DNA of 64,000 nt from positions 4,788,501-4,852,500 of the forward strand of contig NZ_PJMS01000001.1 of the NCBI RefSeq assembly GCF_002846555.1, given 5' to 3'. Origin of the DNA: Aquimarina sp. MAR_2010_214 (GTDB lineage Bacteria > Bacteroidota > Bacteroidia > Flavobacteriales > Flavobacteriaceae). A model generated the notes under the pieces. The model was not told where the DNA came from. It ran no database searches and worked only from the letters and a program-made list of their open reading frames with translations. Each line of letters opens with the position of its first letter. Position 1 is the stretch's first letter. A program made the position numbers and the translations under genes. Shown here piece by piece: positions 41,118 to 51,715 of the stretch.

Positions 41118-41147
41118 AAAAAGACTGCCAAATGGCAGTCTTTTTTT
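41118..41147 (+). terminator. Intrinsic terminator after rplS
   Basis: Stem AAAGACTGCC/GGCAGTCTTT with a 4-base loop (AAAT) and a T-run to 41147. Confidence 0.92.
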
Positions 41148-41373
41148 ATGAACAAAAGTTAACAACTTAAGTTCATAAACAGTTAATAACTAATGCATTA
41201 AGAATTGATGTCTATAAATCAATTTTCCTTATATTTATATTAGAATTACATATAGCACAAGATGACACAAGGATTCTTAGCTATGTATCTAAATAAACGT
41301 TCTCTGAACATATTAAGACCAGTTTAGAATTAAAACAAATATAGAACGAAAGTTATTTTTTTGAATACATCCT

Positions 41374-41708
41374 TGAAATCACTTTAAGGGCTTTACTTTA
41401 GGATCATTTCAAAATGAAATTCAGAAGAAAAAATTAAGTTTTGACACCTTTTTAATTGTAAATGGCATTTGACTATCCGGGTGAAAAACTGAAAAATTAC
41501 AAAAGTAATTTAGAAACACAAACACACGTATTAGTCGTAAGAGTAGAAAATAAATTATACAAATCATCATTTGACAAATTTAAATCTGCTCAAAATTGAA
41601 AATAAATATTATGGTATAAATAACGAAAGTTTCTATTTAATAGCGGGTAAAACAGCTAACATTATAATTATTTTCAATGAAGCCATATCAAAATATTCGT
41701 ATTCTTGA
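41374..41708 (+). pseudogene. Frameshifted gene remnant with its own terminator, unknown family
   Basis: In the 965-base gap between rplS and icd, three adjoining reading frames each give protein-like sequence. The first runs NHFKGFTLGSFQNEIQKKKL... and stops near 41470. The second starts at ATG 41462 (MAFDYPGEKLKNYKSNLETQ...) and stops at 41597-41599. The third continues in another frame with LKIENKYYGINNESFYLIAG... to a stop at 41706-41708. The parts overlap end to end as two frameshifts would produce. An intrinsic terminator overlaps the final stop. I do not recognise the protein. The alternative is a real 45-residue small protein at 41462-41599. Confidence 0.4.
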
Positions 41709-41725
41709 TATGGCTTTTTATTTTT
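41681..41725 (+). terminator. Intrinsic terminator after the gene remnant
   Basis: Stem AGCCATATCAA (41681-41691) pairs perfectly with 41705-41715 over a 13-base loop, followed by T-rich sequence only on the plus strand. It is 540 bases past the rplS terminator, so it must serve another transcript. Confidence 0.75.
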
Positions 41726-41836
41726 AAGGATACATCTAAAAACAAGTCAAAATTTCAACATCTTACATTTTTTTCACTTTAATATTCAATAAACTACAAT
41801 TCAACTCTCTCTTACTCAAAACTAACAACACACAGG

Positions 41837-41867
41837 TTGCATTTAGGCGACTAGATTTGTATCTTCG
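41837..41867 (+). promoter_or_regulatory. Putative icd promoter
   Basis: TTG at 41837-41839 and TATCTTCG at 41860-41867 with a 20-base spacer fit TTG-N17-23-TAnnTTTG with one mismatch. The leader before icd would be about 185 bases. Confidence 0.55.
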
Positions 41868-41880
41868 CGCTCGGAAATCT

Positions 41881-41958
41881 ATGACTACAAATATTGAAAA
41901 GCCTAATAAGATCAATATTAAAAAGATCAGCCAATATTGTTTGTCTAAGAAAAATTAA
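41881..41958 (+). other. 25-codon ORF in the icd leader
   Basis: ATG at 41881 begins about 14 bases after the -7 element and reads MTTNIEKPNKINIKKISQYC... to TAA at 41956-41958, leaving 102 bases before icd. It could be an upstream ORF that affects icd expression, or fortuitous. No hairpin typical of attenuation was found with it. Confidence 0.25.
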
Positions 41959-42036
41959 ACGACTAATTATTTCCTTACATAAATAGTATAATGAAATTAG
42001 GGTGTCTACTACTTTTCAGGTATTAAAAACCTATAG

Positions 42037-44286
<2,250 letters not shown>

Positions 44287-44307
44287 TAGAAGTAAAATAA
44301 ATATTTT

Positions 44308-44345
44308 AAAAAGCCTGTGAGATACTAATTTCACAGGCTTTTTTT
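44308..44345 (+). terminator. Intrinsic terminator after icd
   Basis: A perfect 13-bp stem (44308-44320 with 44331-44343, core AAGCCTGTGA) around a 10-base loop, ending in T. Confidence 0.92.
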
Positions 44346-44417
44346 AACACTAACCTATTTTTTTTATCAAAAATATTCATGTTATTTTTTTTCACATGCA
44401 ACCCTTTGATTTTTAAA

Positions 44418-44435
44418 TTGTCAATGATAATAACC
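44418..44435 (+). promoter_or_regulatory. Motif TTGTCAATGATA upstream of the ECF sigma gene
   Basis: The exact 12-mer at 44418-44429, followed by ATAAC, recurs at 46747-46758 followed by TAAC, upstream of the outer-membrane protein gene of the same cluster. It may be the promoter recognised by this ECF sigma factor. The distances to the start codons differ (63 and 28 bases from the motif start). Confidence 0.4.
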
Positions 44436-44480
44436 AAAAGAGAAGTACTTTTAAAGAAATTTACAATCAAGTAAAACTAA

Positions 44481-45020
44481 TTGGAAACCAATATTCTTTA
44501 TACGCATAAAGATCTTGTAGAAAAAAGCAAGTCTGGTGATAGGAATTCGCAATACCGATTATATGAGCTCTATGTAGATGCCATGTATAACGTAAGTATG
44601 CGAATACTAAGCATAAAAGAAGATGCAGAAGATGTCGTACAAGATAGTTTTGTAGAGGCTTTCAAAAATTTAAAATCTTTTAGGTACGAAAGTACTTTTG
44701 GTTCTTGGTTAAAGAGAATAGTAATTAATAAAAGTTTAAATCATTTAAAGGTAAAAAAGATACCTGTTACTCCTCTTGATCAACACGAATATCATATTAG
44801 TGAAGAGATAATTGACCCTGTTAAATCTAATGATATTAACAAAATAAAAAAAGGAATTAAAATTCTTCCTGATGGATATAGACAAATTATAAATCTCTAT
44901 TTGATTGAAGGATACGATCATATAGAAATTGCAGAGATATTAGGTATCGCCATTTCGACTTCGAAATCACAATACCATAGAGCAAAGAAAAAATTAGTTG
45001 AAATCGTAAACACATTATAA
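44481..45020 (+). CDS. RNA polymerase sigma factor, sigma-70 family ECF type
   Basis: A 179-residue ECF sigma factor starting at TTG 44481; the first in-frame ATG would cut into region 2. Region 2 (about 25-65) shows LYELYVDAMYNVSMRIL and EDAEDVVQDSFVEAF. Region 4 (about 130-175) shows YRQIINLYLIEGYDHIEIAEILG and a helix-turn-helix. A membrane-anchored protein, probably its anti-sigma factor, starts 4 bases after the stop. The next two genes encode exported proteins, so it may control envelope functions. Confidence 0.93.
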   Translation: METNILYTHKDLVEKSKSGDRNSQYRLYELYVDAMYNVSMRILSIKEDAEDVVQDSFVEAFKNLKSFRYESTFGSWLKRIVINKSLNHLKVKKIPVTPLDQHEYHISEEIIDPVKSNDINKIKKGIKILPDGYRQIINLYLIEGYDHIEIAEILGIAISTSKSQYHRAKKKLVEIVNTL

Positions 45021-45024
45021 TACA

Positions 45025-45561
45025 ATGGATGATTTTGAAAAACATATAACAGAAAACCGGCATCTATTTGATGAGCATAAAGCAGATAAATCAAAAATCT
45101 GGAAGGAAATTGAGTCAAATTTAGATTCTTCAAAAACAATTAGATTATGGAGGTCTCCTTTACTAAAAATAGCTGCAAGTATATTAATTCTAATAGGAGC
45201 TTTCTCAATAGTAAATATAATCGCATCAGGATTTAATAATACCAACCAAAATAATATTGTACACCAGGAATTACGAGATATAGATACCTATTATAAGGAC
45301 TTAGTATCTTTTCAGGTACAACTTGTAAAAAACAATTCAAAATTACAACCCGAAGACAAAAAGAAATTCTTGTCTTTTATGGATGAGCTGGATGAAGAAT
45401 ATGATACCCTTAAAACAGAAATGGCAAAGAACTTGAATAATGAATACATTTTAGAAGCCATTGTTAATAATTATAAAAAAAGAATCGAATTGATTGAAAA
45501 CCTGTTGAAACAGATCAATGATTCTAAAAAATCGAATGAAAATGAAGGCTATATCTTATAA
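45025..45561 (+). CDS. Putative anti-sigma factor, single-pass membrane protein
   Basis: A 178-residue protein with a 48-residue acidic/basic N-terminus (MDDFEKHITENRHLFDEHKA), one membrane segment (about 49-68, IAASILILIGAFSIVNIIAS) and a periplasmic helical part with heptads (about 95-170). The N-terminal pattern and its position 4 bases after an ECF sigma gene suggest that it sequesters the sigma factor. No zinc-binding anti-sigma motif is visible. It overlaps the following gene by 26 bases. Confidence 0.7.
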   Translation: MDDFEKHITENRHLFDEHKADKSKIWKEIESNLDSSKTIRLWRSPLLKIAASILILIGAFSIVNIIASGFNNTNQNNIVHQELRDIDTYYKDLVSFQVQLVKNNSKLQPEDKKKFLSFMDELDEEYDTLKTEMAKNLNNEYILEAIVNNYKKRIELIENLLKQINDSKKSNENEGYIL

Positions 45562-46648
45562 ATATCTTTTACTGATGCCCATGCTGCTATTCTTGACAAA
45601 TAGCATATGGGCACAGGAAAAAGTGTCTAAAAAAATTGACAAAACATTTCCATTAACTAATGCTGGAGAATTACATTTAGAAAATAAATACGGAAATGTA
45701 ACCATTCAAGGATGGGAGAAAAAAACAATACAAATTGATATTGACATACAGGTTGTCAAAAAGAAAAAAGAAGATGCAAAAGAGCTATTGAAGCGTATTA
45801 ACCCTACAATTAATAACACAGAAGATTTTGTAAGTATTTCCTCTGTAATTGAAGAAAAAAACACAAGTGTAATTTCTAGATTCTTTAATAAAGAAATCTT
45901 CGATAAAACAAGTTTCTTTGATTTTGACAAAGGTAATGTCCAAATCGATTACACTATTTATTTACCTTTTAATGCAGAAATTAATATTATAAACAAATTT
46001 GGTGATATTATTATAAGTGAGTGGAATGGAAAATTAAAAGCTAATGTCCAACATGGCGATATATGGATAAATAAAGATCTGAATAACGCAAGTATAGAAA
46101 TGAAATTTGGAAAACTAAAAACCAAATCTATTACTTACGGAAACATACGATTCAAAAATGGAGAAATCGACATAGAATCATCCAATGATCTTAAAATAAA
46201 TAGTAGTGGAACGATCATAAAAATTGAAAACGTAGAATCATTAGAAATGCACTCTAGCAAGGATCAGGTTACCATCCAAAGACTAGGAAGTATTCATGGT
46301 GAACTTATGTTTAGTACCATGAATATCGATACTGTACATGAGAATATTAATCTTACTACAGAAGTAGCAGACATTTGGATTTCTAAAATTGAAAAAACAA
46401 ATGCTAATGTAACTATTGACCAGGAATCCTCAGAACTCAGTATCAATGTTTCAGGAATGTCTATAGATTTTAGCGCCGCTCTTGAACAAGGGTTATTAAG
46501 AATTCCTAAGTCATTTACGAATATAAAAACCGATGTGATTGATAAAAGAAGAAAAATCAGAGAAATTAGTGCCTCTTATGGAAATAGTAATTTAAAAGGA
46601 AAGTTCAATATCACAGGTAGAAAAGGAGTGGTCATATTAAAAGAATAA
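45536..46648 (+). CDS. Exported DUF4097-like beta-repeat protein
   Basis: A 370-residue protein with a signal peptide (about 5-30, LLLMPMLLFLTNSIWAQ). ATG codons at 45518, 45536 and 45542 are possible starts, and the two later ones give the better signal peptide. The mature part consists of short beta-strand repeats, for example LENKYGNVTIQGWEK, INKFGDIIISEWNG, VQHGDIWIN and KFGKLKTKSITYGNI, as in DUF4097/head-GIN beta-solenoid proteins. It is translated in overlap with the anti-sigma gene, so it is probably a target or part of the sensing system. The function is unknown. Confidence 0.72.
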   Translation: MKMKAISYKYLLLMPMLLFLTNSIWAQEKVSKKIDKTFPLTNAGELHLENKYGNVTIQGWEKKTIQIDIDIQVVKKKKEDAKELLKRINPTINNTEDFVSISSVIEEKNTSVISRFFNKEIFDKTSFFDFDKGNVQIDYTIYLPFNAEINIINKFGDIIISEWNGKLKANVQHGDIWINKDLNNASIEMKFGKLKTKSITYGNIRFKNGEIDIESSNDLKINSSGTIIKIENVESLEMHSSKDQVTIQRLGSIHGELMFSTMNIDTVHENINLTTEVADIWISKIEKTNANVTIDQESSELSINVSGMSIDFSAALEQGLLRIPKSFTNIKTDVIDKRRKIREISASYGNSNLKGKFNITGRKGVVILKE

Positions 46649-46746
46649 GTATGTATCTCCCTTTTAATTACCCCAGTGAATCATCATCGATTATGATAAA
46701 TTTAACAGTATCGAAACGAATTACATGCAACTATTACAAATTTAAC

Positions 46747-46762
46747 TTGTCAATGATATAAC
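46747..46762 (+). promoter_or_regulatory. Second copy of the TTGTCAATGATA motif
   Basis: Identical to 44418-44429 over 12 bases and followed by TAAC. It lies 28 bases before the ATG of the outer-membrane protein gene. Confidence 0.4.
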
Positions 46763-46774
46763 AAATCAAGTATA

Positions 46775-47446
46775 ATGAAACACGTGAAAATTATATTACT
46801 TTTTGCTTTAACCTGCTATATGTATCCAAGTATAGCTCAAGAATCTCAGAATTATATAGAGTTTAATGACCGAAAAAATATTGTACATGGCGTTTATTTA
46901 GGTGTACATGCTGGTTATGGCGAAATTAAAGGCAAAGAAACATATATTGCCGGACTTAAGGTCGCCTATGTTGCTAATCAAAAATTTGAAATTGGTTTTG
47001 TAACAAAAGGCCTCTTTTCTAATCAAAATATTCCAGGAATTTTCTCGCCAGAGATTGCAGATCTGGGAGCAGTTTATTCAGGTCTTCATTTAGAACCAAT
47101 ATTTTTTAGTAAAGCCAAAATCAATCTTTCTTTTCCTGTACTAATAGGTGGTGGTGCAATGGGATACATTAATACTAACTGGGATGATGAAGAAGAAGCA
47201 GAACGATATCAAGATGATCAATGGGATGCTATATTTGTTGTAGAACCAGGAGTGAATGTTTTGTATAATATTTCTCGATACGTTCAGTTAGAAATGGGAA
47301 TTAAATATAGGTTTTCTAGTAAAGCAGAATTATCGTCAGATGCAATTACTCGAATTAACGGATTTTCAGCTGGATTCGGTGTAAAAATGGGAGTATTTAA
47401 CCTTGGAAGAAATCGCTATAAAAAAAACATACCAAATCATGAATAA
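46775..47446 (+). CDS. Outer-membrane beta-barrel protein
   Basis: A 223-residue protein with a signal peptide (about 1-21, YPSIAQ). Alternating hydrophobic strands start with GVYLGVHAGYGEI and end with GFGVKMGVFNLGRNR, as in small outer-membrane barrels. An acidic insertion (WDDEEEAERYQDDQWD) at about residues 135-150 probably forms an external loop. It is the last large gene of the ECF sigma cluster and shares an upstream motif with the sigma gene. The ligand is unknown. Confidence 0.75.
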   Translation: MKHVKIILLFALTCYMYPSIAQESQNYIEFNDRKNIVHGVYLGVHAGYGEIKGKETYIAGLKVAYVANQKFEIGFVTKGLFSNQNIPGIFSPEIADLGAVYSGLHLEPIFFSKAKINLSFPVLIGGGAMGYINTNWDDEEEAERYQDDQWDAIFVVEPGVNVLYNISRYVQLEMGIKYRFSSKAELSSDAITRINGFSAGFGVKMGVFNLGRNRYKKNIPNHE

Positions 47447-47654
47447 ATCAAAAACAAACCACAAAAAGAACATGAATGTTGTCTATGTATTCTCAGAAAA
47501 CGACAAGGTTTATGTTAAAAACAGTACCTGTTCTGAATCTCTTGATCAAACTTCAACAATGCATGAAGAATGGTTTCCTATTAATTTTCAATGGAAATCA
47601 TTATTAGATTTAAGAAAAAATATAAGACTTCAAAATGTAGATGAAAGCTATTAA
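47439..47654 (+). CDS. Small protein of unknown function
   Basis: A 71-residue ORF starting at ATG 47439, which overlaps the stop region of the barrel protein by 8 bases (ATGAATAA). It has no signal peptide. The sequence (VVYVFSENDKVYVKNSTC, EEWFPINFQWKSLLDLR) has balanced composition and looks like a real protein, but I recognise no family. An in-frame ATG 12 codons upstream is possible. Coupled translation with the barrel gene supports it. Confidence 0.4.
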   Translation: MNKSKTNHKKNMNVVYVFSENDKVYVKNSTCSESLDQTSTMHEEWFPINFQWKSLLDLRKNIRLQNVDESY

Positions 47655-47824
47655 TTAAGAACATATTCTTGTATAGCATTCTATAGGACCTACTCCTTTT
47701 AAAATTATTAAACCACTAATAATCAAATTTTAAACAAATCAGACACTAAACCTATTGCCTAATAATTTTATCCTGATGCATTAAATATTTCAGTTATCAT
47801 TTTAAAACCTAAAAAAATAAACAA

Positions 47825-49012
47825 ATGAAAAAGGCAACCTCTTTACTTCTTCTTTTTTTAATATTCTCATGTGGAATAGATGATGATATTCTTCATACAC
47901 ACATAGAATTACAAGAATTATATGACGAGTCAGAACTAGTTGGGCTTTCTGTAGCCATAGTCGATAATAGAAAAGTGCTTTATAAAAATTCTTTTGGGCA
48001 TGCAGATATTAATAAAAATAAAAGATATTCTAGCCATACAATTCAAAATATAGGATCTATATCCAAGACTTTTATCGCACTAGCAGTAATGAAAGCTGTA
48101 GAACAAGGGAAACTTGATTTGGACACCAATATCAATACATATTTACCATTTGATGTAATACATCCGCTTTATCCTGAAAAACCGATAACTGTTCGACATT
48201 TAGCAACTCATACTTCTGGAATTACAGATGGAGAAGTATACTATAGAAGTTATCTGTTTGAGGATCCCAATCAATTGGATGTATCTGCTTTCCCAGAGGA
48301 TTATCAACCTATTGTAGAGCTAATTAAAGCAAATGTAAAAATAGATGATTCTGTTTTTTTCGAAAATGCATTATCCGCATCGGGTCCATGGTATTCTCAA
48401 GATAGTTTTCTGGAAAATGCTCCAGGAGAGAAATATGAATATAGCAATATTGCAGCAGCACTAGCAGCTTTTGTAGTAGAAAGTGCAACAGGAATTTCTT
48501 ATGAGAGCTATACTCATAAATATATTTTTGAGCCTTTACATATGGATGCCACAGGATGGAGTTTTAATGACGTAAATATGCAAAATCATGCTACACTCTA
48601 TTATGCTAAAGATTTTGAAGTTCCCAAGTATTCTTTAGTGACTAAAGCAGATGGTGGGCTTATAACCAGTAATTCTGATTTTAGTAAATATTTGATAGAA
48701 ATGATGAGAGGCTACCAAGGGAAAGGAAAACTATTATCGGCAGCATCCTACAAAGAAATGTTTCGTCTTCAATCAAAACATAGTGAAATCAAAGAAGCAA
48801 TGGGTGGTATTTTTTGGGATATTAATGACAATAAAACAATAGGGCACACAGGCGGGGATCCAGGGATAATAACATCATGTATGTTTGATCCAATAAAAAA
48901 TAGGGGGTATTATTTAGTGACAAATACAAGTGAAGAATTCAATATTAATATCGAAAGATCAATAGAAAAAATCTGGAAAACATTGATTAATGAAAACCCA
49001 AATCACAAATAA
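47825..49012 (+). CDS. Class C beta-lactamase-like serine hydrolase, lipoprotein
   Basis: A 395-residue lipoprotein (lipobox IFSC, Cys16) with a beta-lactamase/DD-peptidase fold. The nucleophile is S78 in SISK (S-x-x-K), the YSN motif is in YEYSNIAAA, and HTGG near the C-terminus takes the place of KTG. Such proteins are esterases, D-amino acid peptidases or peptidoglycan hydrolases; beta-lactamase activity should not be assumed. It is flanked by 170 bases upstream and a palindrome downstream, and is probably monocistronic. Confidence 0.9.
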   Translation: MKKATSLLLLFLIFSCGIDDDILHTHIELQELYDESELVGLSVAIVDNRKVLYKNSFGHADINKNKRYSSHTIQNIGSISKTFIALAVMKAVEQGKLDLDTNINTYLPFDVIHPLYPEKPITVRHLATHTSGITDGEVYYRSYLFEDPNQLDVSAFPEDYQPIVELIKANVKIDDSVFFENALSASGPWYSQDSFLENAPGEKYEYSNIAAALAAFVVESATGISYESYTHKYIFEPLHMDATGWSFNDVNMQNHATLYYAKDFEVPKYSLVTKADGGLITSNSDFSKYLIEMMRGYQGKGKLLSAASYKEMFRLQSKHSEIKEAMGGIFWDINDNKTIGHTGGDPGIITSCMFDPIKNRGYYLVTNTSEEFNINIERSIEKIWKTLINENPNHK

Positions 49013-49036
49013 ATAATTCTATTAACAAGATTTACA

Positions 49037-49076
49037 AAAATTGGATACTAATTTAATTAAATTAGTATCCAATTTT
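49037..49076. terminator. 40-bp perfect palindrome, likely bidirectional terminator
   Basis: Positions 49037-49056 and 49057-49076 are exact reverse complements with no central spacer. The outer ends are AAAA and TTTT, so a transcript from either side forms a hairpin ending in U. It follows the serine hydrolase gene. An operator role for the TonB receptor downstream is an alternative. Confidence 0.65.
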
Positions 49077-49224
49077 GAGTTTTAGTAAGAAATTGTATAA
49101 TTTAAAGCATTACAACAAATCAGTACTAAAAACAATAATTAACAATAAATTAATTGTAGAAATCATAACATATTTCTTCCTTTACAGTATTCATTATTAG
49201 TACTAATTGGTAAAATACTTTCTT

Positions 49225-51603
49225 TTGAAAAAATATATATTATCTAGTCTCATATTAGTATTCTTATCATCGTTCTCTATCTATAGTCAGGAAAAATTTA
49301 CATTAAGCGGAGTTATTTCAGAAAAATCCAGTAACGAAACATTTATCGGAGTCAATGTCATATTTCAAGAAATAGGAAAAGGTGTAGTTACTAATGAATA
49401 TGGTTTTTACTCTATCACCTTACCTCAAGGGAAATACAAACTACAGGTAAGTTATTTAGGGTTTACAGATAAGATTCTTGAAATTGACCTTAATGAAGAT
49501 AAAAAACTTAATGTTCAGCTTACAGAGTCTTCAGAGGTTCTCGATGAAGTAATCATTACAGAAAAAACAGAAAAACTAAGCATTAAAAACCCTCAGATGA
49601 GTATTAATAAACTCACTGCAGGAACTATCAAACAAATCCCTGTAGTTCTGGGAGAAGCCGATGTGATCAAATCCATTATTCTTTTACCAGGAGTAACTAG
49701 TGGTGGTGAAGGAGCCTCTGGATTTAATGTACGAGGAGGATCAACAGATCAAAACCTTATTTTATTAGATGAAGCTACTATTTTTAACTCTTCTCATCTT
49801 TTTGGTTTCTTCTCTGTCTTTAATCCAGATGCAATAAAAGACATCAAACTTTACAAAGGTGGAATTCCAGCCAGATATGGTGGTCGCGTATCATCTGTAT
49901 TAGATATTTATCAAAAAGAAGGAAATAGCAAAAAGTTCAGAATTAATGGAGGTCTTGGGGCAGTAGCAAGTAGATTGCTGGCAGAAGGTCCTATTGTAAA
50001 AGATCGAGGTGCATTTTTGGTAGGTGGTAGAGCTTCTTATGCGCATCTTTTTTTACCTCTTTTTGATAATGATAATATTGCATATTTCTATGATCTCAAT
50101 ACCAAACTAAATTATAAGATTAATGACAATAATAATGTATATCTGTCTGGTTATTTTGGTCGAGATGTATTTGCTATAGATGAAGTTTTTAAAAACACAT
50201 ATGGTAACACAGTACTTAATCTAAGATGGAATCATCTGTTTTCAGATAAACTGTTCTCTAATCTATCCCTCATATATTCTGATTATTTCTACGGATTAGA
50301 ACTCGATTTTGTAGGTTTCGAATGGGATTCTGGAATCAGAAATTTTAATCTAAAATATGACCTGAAACATTATATCAGTGATAATTTTCAACTTAATTAT
50401 GGTATCAATACTATCTATTTCAGATTTAATCCCGGTGAAATAAAACCCAATAGTGAAGATTCTGGAATCAATAGAGAAAAGCTTATCGATAAATATGCAA
50501 ATGAATTCGGGGCGTATATTGATGCAGAACATAAAATCTCTAATAACTTAACACTTCAGTATGGACTTAGGTTAAGCAATTTTATCAGATTAGGACAAAA
50601 TGAGCTTAACATCTATCAAAATGATAACCCTCTTTTATTTAATGAAGAATTGCAGATTTATGAAGATGCAAAACCGATAGGCACAGAAAGTTTTAGCAGA
50701 AGTGACCAAATAAAAACATTTACCAATTTAGAACCCAGAGTAGCCCTAGCATATGCTTTTAATGACAATACTTCAATAAAAGCTAGTTATAACAGAATGG
50801 CACAATATCTTCATTTATTATCAAATACTAGCTCCCCTACTCCTTTAGATGTATGGACTCCTAGTGGCAAATACATAAAACCACAATTACTTAATCAATA
50901 TGCGCTAGGCTATTTTAAAAGTATTAATGATGATGAATATTCTCTAGAAACAGAAGTTTTTTATAAGGATATAAAAAATCGTATTGATTATATTGATGGT
51001 GCGGATCTAATTGCTAATAATGCTATCGAGCGAGATATTTTGAATGGAGAAGCTCGTGCTTATGGTTTAGAATTTCTATTAAGAAAGAATGAAGGAAAAT
51101 TTAAAGGTTGGCTAGCCTACACCTTATCAAAATCAGAACAAAGAACTCCCGGTAGAACGCCGCAAGAACCAGGAATCAACAATAGCAAATGGTATAGCAC
51201 CCCATATGATAAAACCCACGATGTATCCTTTAATGGAAGTTATGAACTAAACAAAAAATGGAAATTTGGAGCTAATTTCATATTCCAAACAGGGCAACCA
51301 ACTAATTATCCTACAGGACAGTTCGAATTTCAAGGGTTAGTAGTACCGGTGTTTGATGGGCCACGAAATAGTGAACGATTACCGGCATACCACAGAATAG
51401 ATATATCAGCTACTCTAACACCAAGAAAAAACAAAACCAGAAAATGGCGCGGAGAGTGGGTGTTTAGTATCTATAATATATATAACCGTAAAAATGCAGC
51501 ATCAATTACTTTTAAAAGAAATCAGGATTCCTATTTAAATGAAGCCGTAAGAACTTCTATATTTGGAATTATACCCGCTGTGACCTATAACTTTAAATTC
51601 TGA
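49225..51603 (+). CDS. TonB-dependent outer-membrane receptor with carboxypeptidase-regulatory domain
   Basis: A 792-residue protein from the TTG at 49225, which gives the signal peptide MKKYILSSLILVFLSSFSIYSQ; a TTG at 49207 would add 6 residues. A CarboxypepD-regulatory-like domain (about 25-110) precedes the plug (about 125-225, with GGEGASGFNVRGGSTDQNLILLD) and a C-terminal barrel ending in F. It imports a substrate using the proton-motive force through TonB. The DUF4249 lipoprotein gene downstream is its usual partner. The substrate is not evident; DUF4249-linked receptors are not clearly glycan-specific. Confidence 0.93.
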   Translation: MKKYILSSLILVFLSSFSIYSQEKFTLSGVISEKSSNETFIGVNVIFQEIGKGVVTNEYGFYSITLPQGKYKLQVSYLGFTDKILEIDLNEDKKLNVQLTESSEVLDEVIITEKTEKLSIKNPQMSINKLTAGTIKQIPVVLGEADVIKSIILLPGVTSGGEGASGFNVRGGSTDQNLILLDEATIFNSSHLFGFFSVFNPDAIKDIKLYKGGIPARYGGRVSSVLDIYQKEGNSKKFRINGGLGAVASRLLAEGPIVKDRGAFLVGGRASYAHLFLPLFDNDNIAYFYDLNTKLNYKINDNNNVYLSGYFGRDVFAIDEVFKNTYGNTVLNLRWNHLFSDKLFSNLSLIYSDYFYGLELDFVGFEWDSGIRNFNLKYDLKHYISDNFQLNYGINTIYFRFNPGEIKPNSEDSGINREKLIDKYANEFGAYIDAEHKISNNLTLQYGLRLSNFIRLGQNELNIYQNDNPLLFNEELQIYEDAKPIGTESFSRSDQIKTFTNLEPRVALAYAFNDNTSIKASYNRMAQYLHLLSNTSSPTPLDVWTPSGKYIKPQLLNQYALGYFKSINDDEYSLETEVFYKDIKNRIDYIDGADLIANNAIERDILNGEARAYGLEFLLRKNEGKFKGWLAYTLSKSEQRTPGRTPQEPGINNSKWYSTPYDKTHDVSFNGSYELNKKWKFGANFIFQTGQPTNYPTGQFEFQGLVVPVFDGPRNSERLPAYHRIDISATLTPRKNKTRKWRGEWVFSIYNIYNRKNAASITFKRNQDSYLNEAVRTSIFGIIPAVTYNFKF

Positions 51604-51619
51604 CAAATGAATTGAAGGC

Positions 51620-51673
51620 TTACATAATAATCGAGACACGTACACTACTAATAAAACAGGGATTATTATGTAA
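51620..51673 (+). promoter_or_regulatory. Hairpin between the TonB receptor and DUF4249 genes
   Basis: TTACATAATAATC (51620-51632) and its perfect complement at 51661-51673 flank a 28-base loop, directly after the receptor stop. It could be an mRNA stability or attenuation element that sets the ratio of the two products. Only a weak T-run follows. Confidence 0.45.
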
Positions 51674-51715
51674 ATTTAATTTTGATCGCTGAAAAGAAAA
51701 TTAGAAACCGATAAA

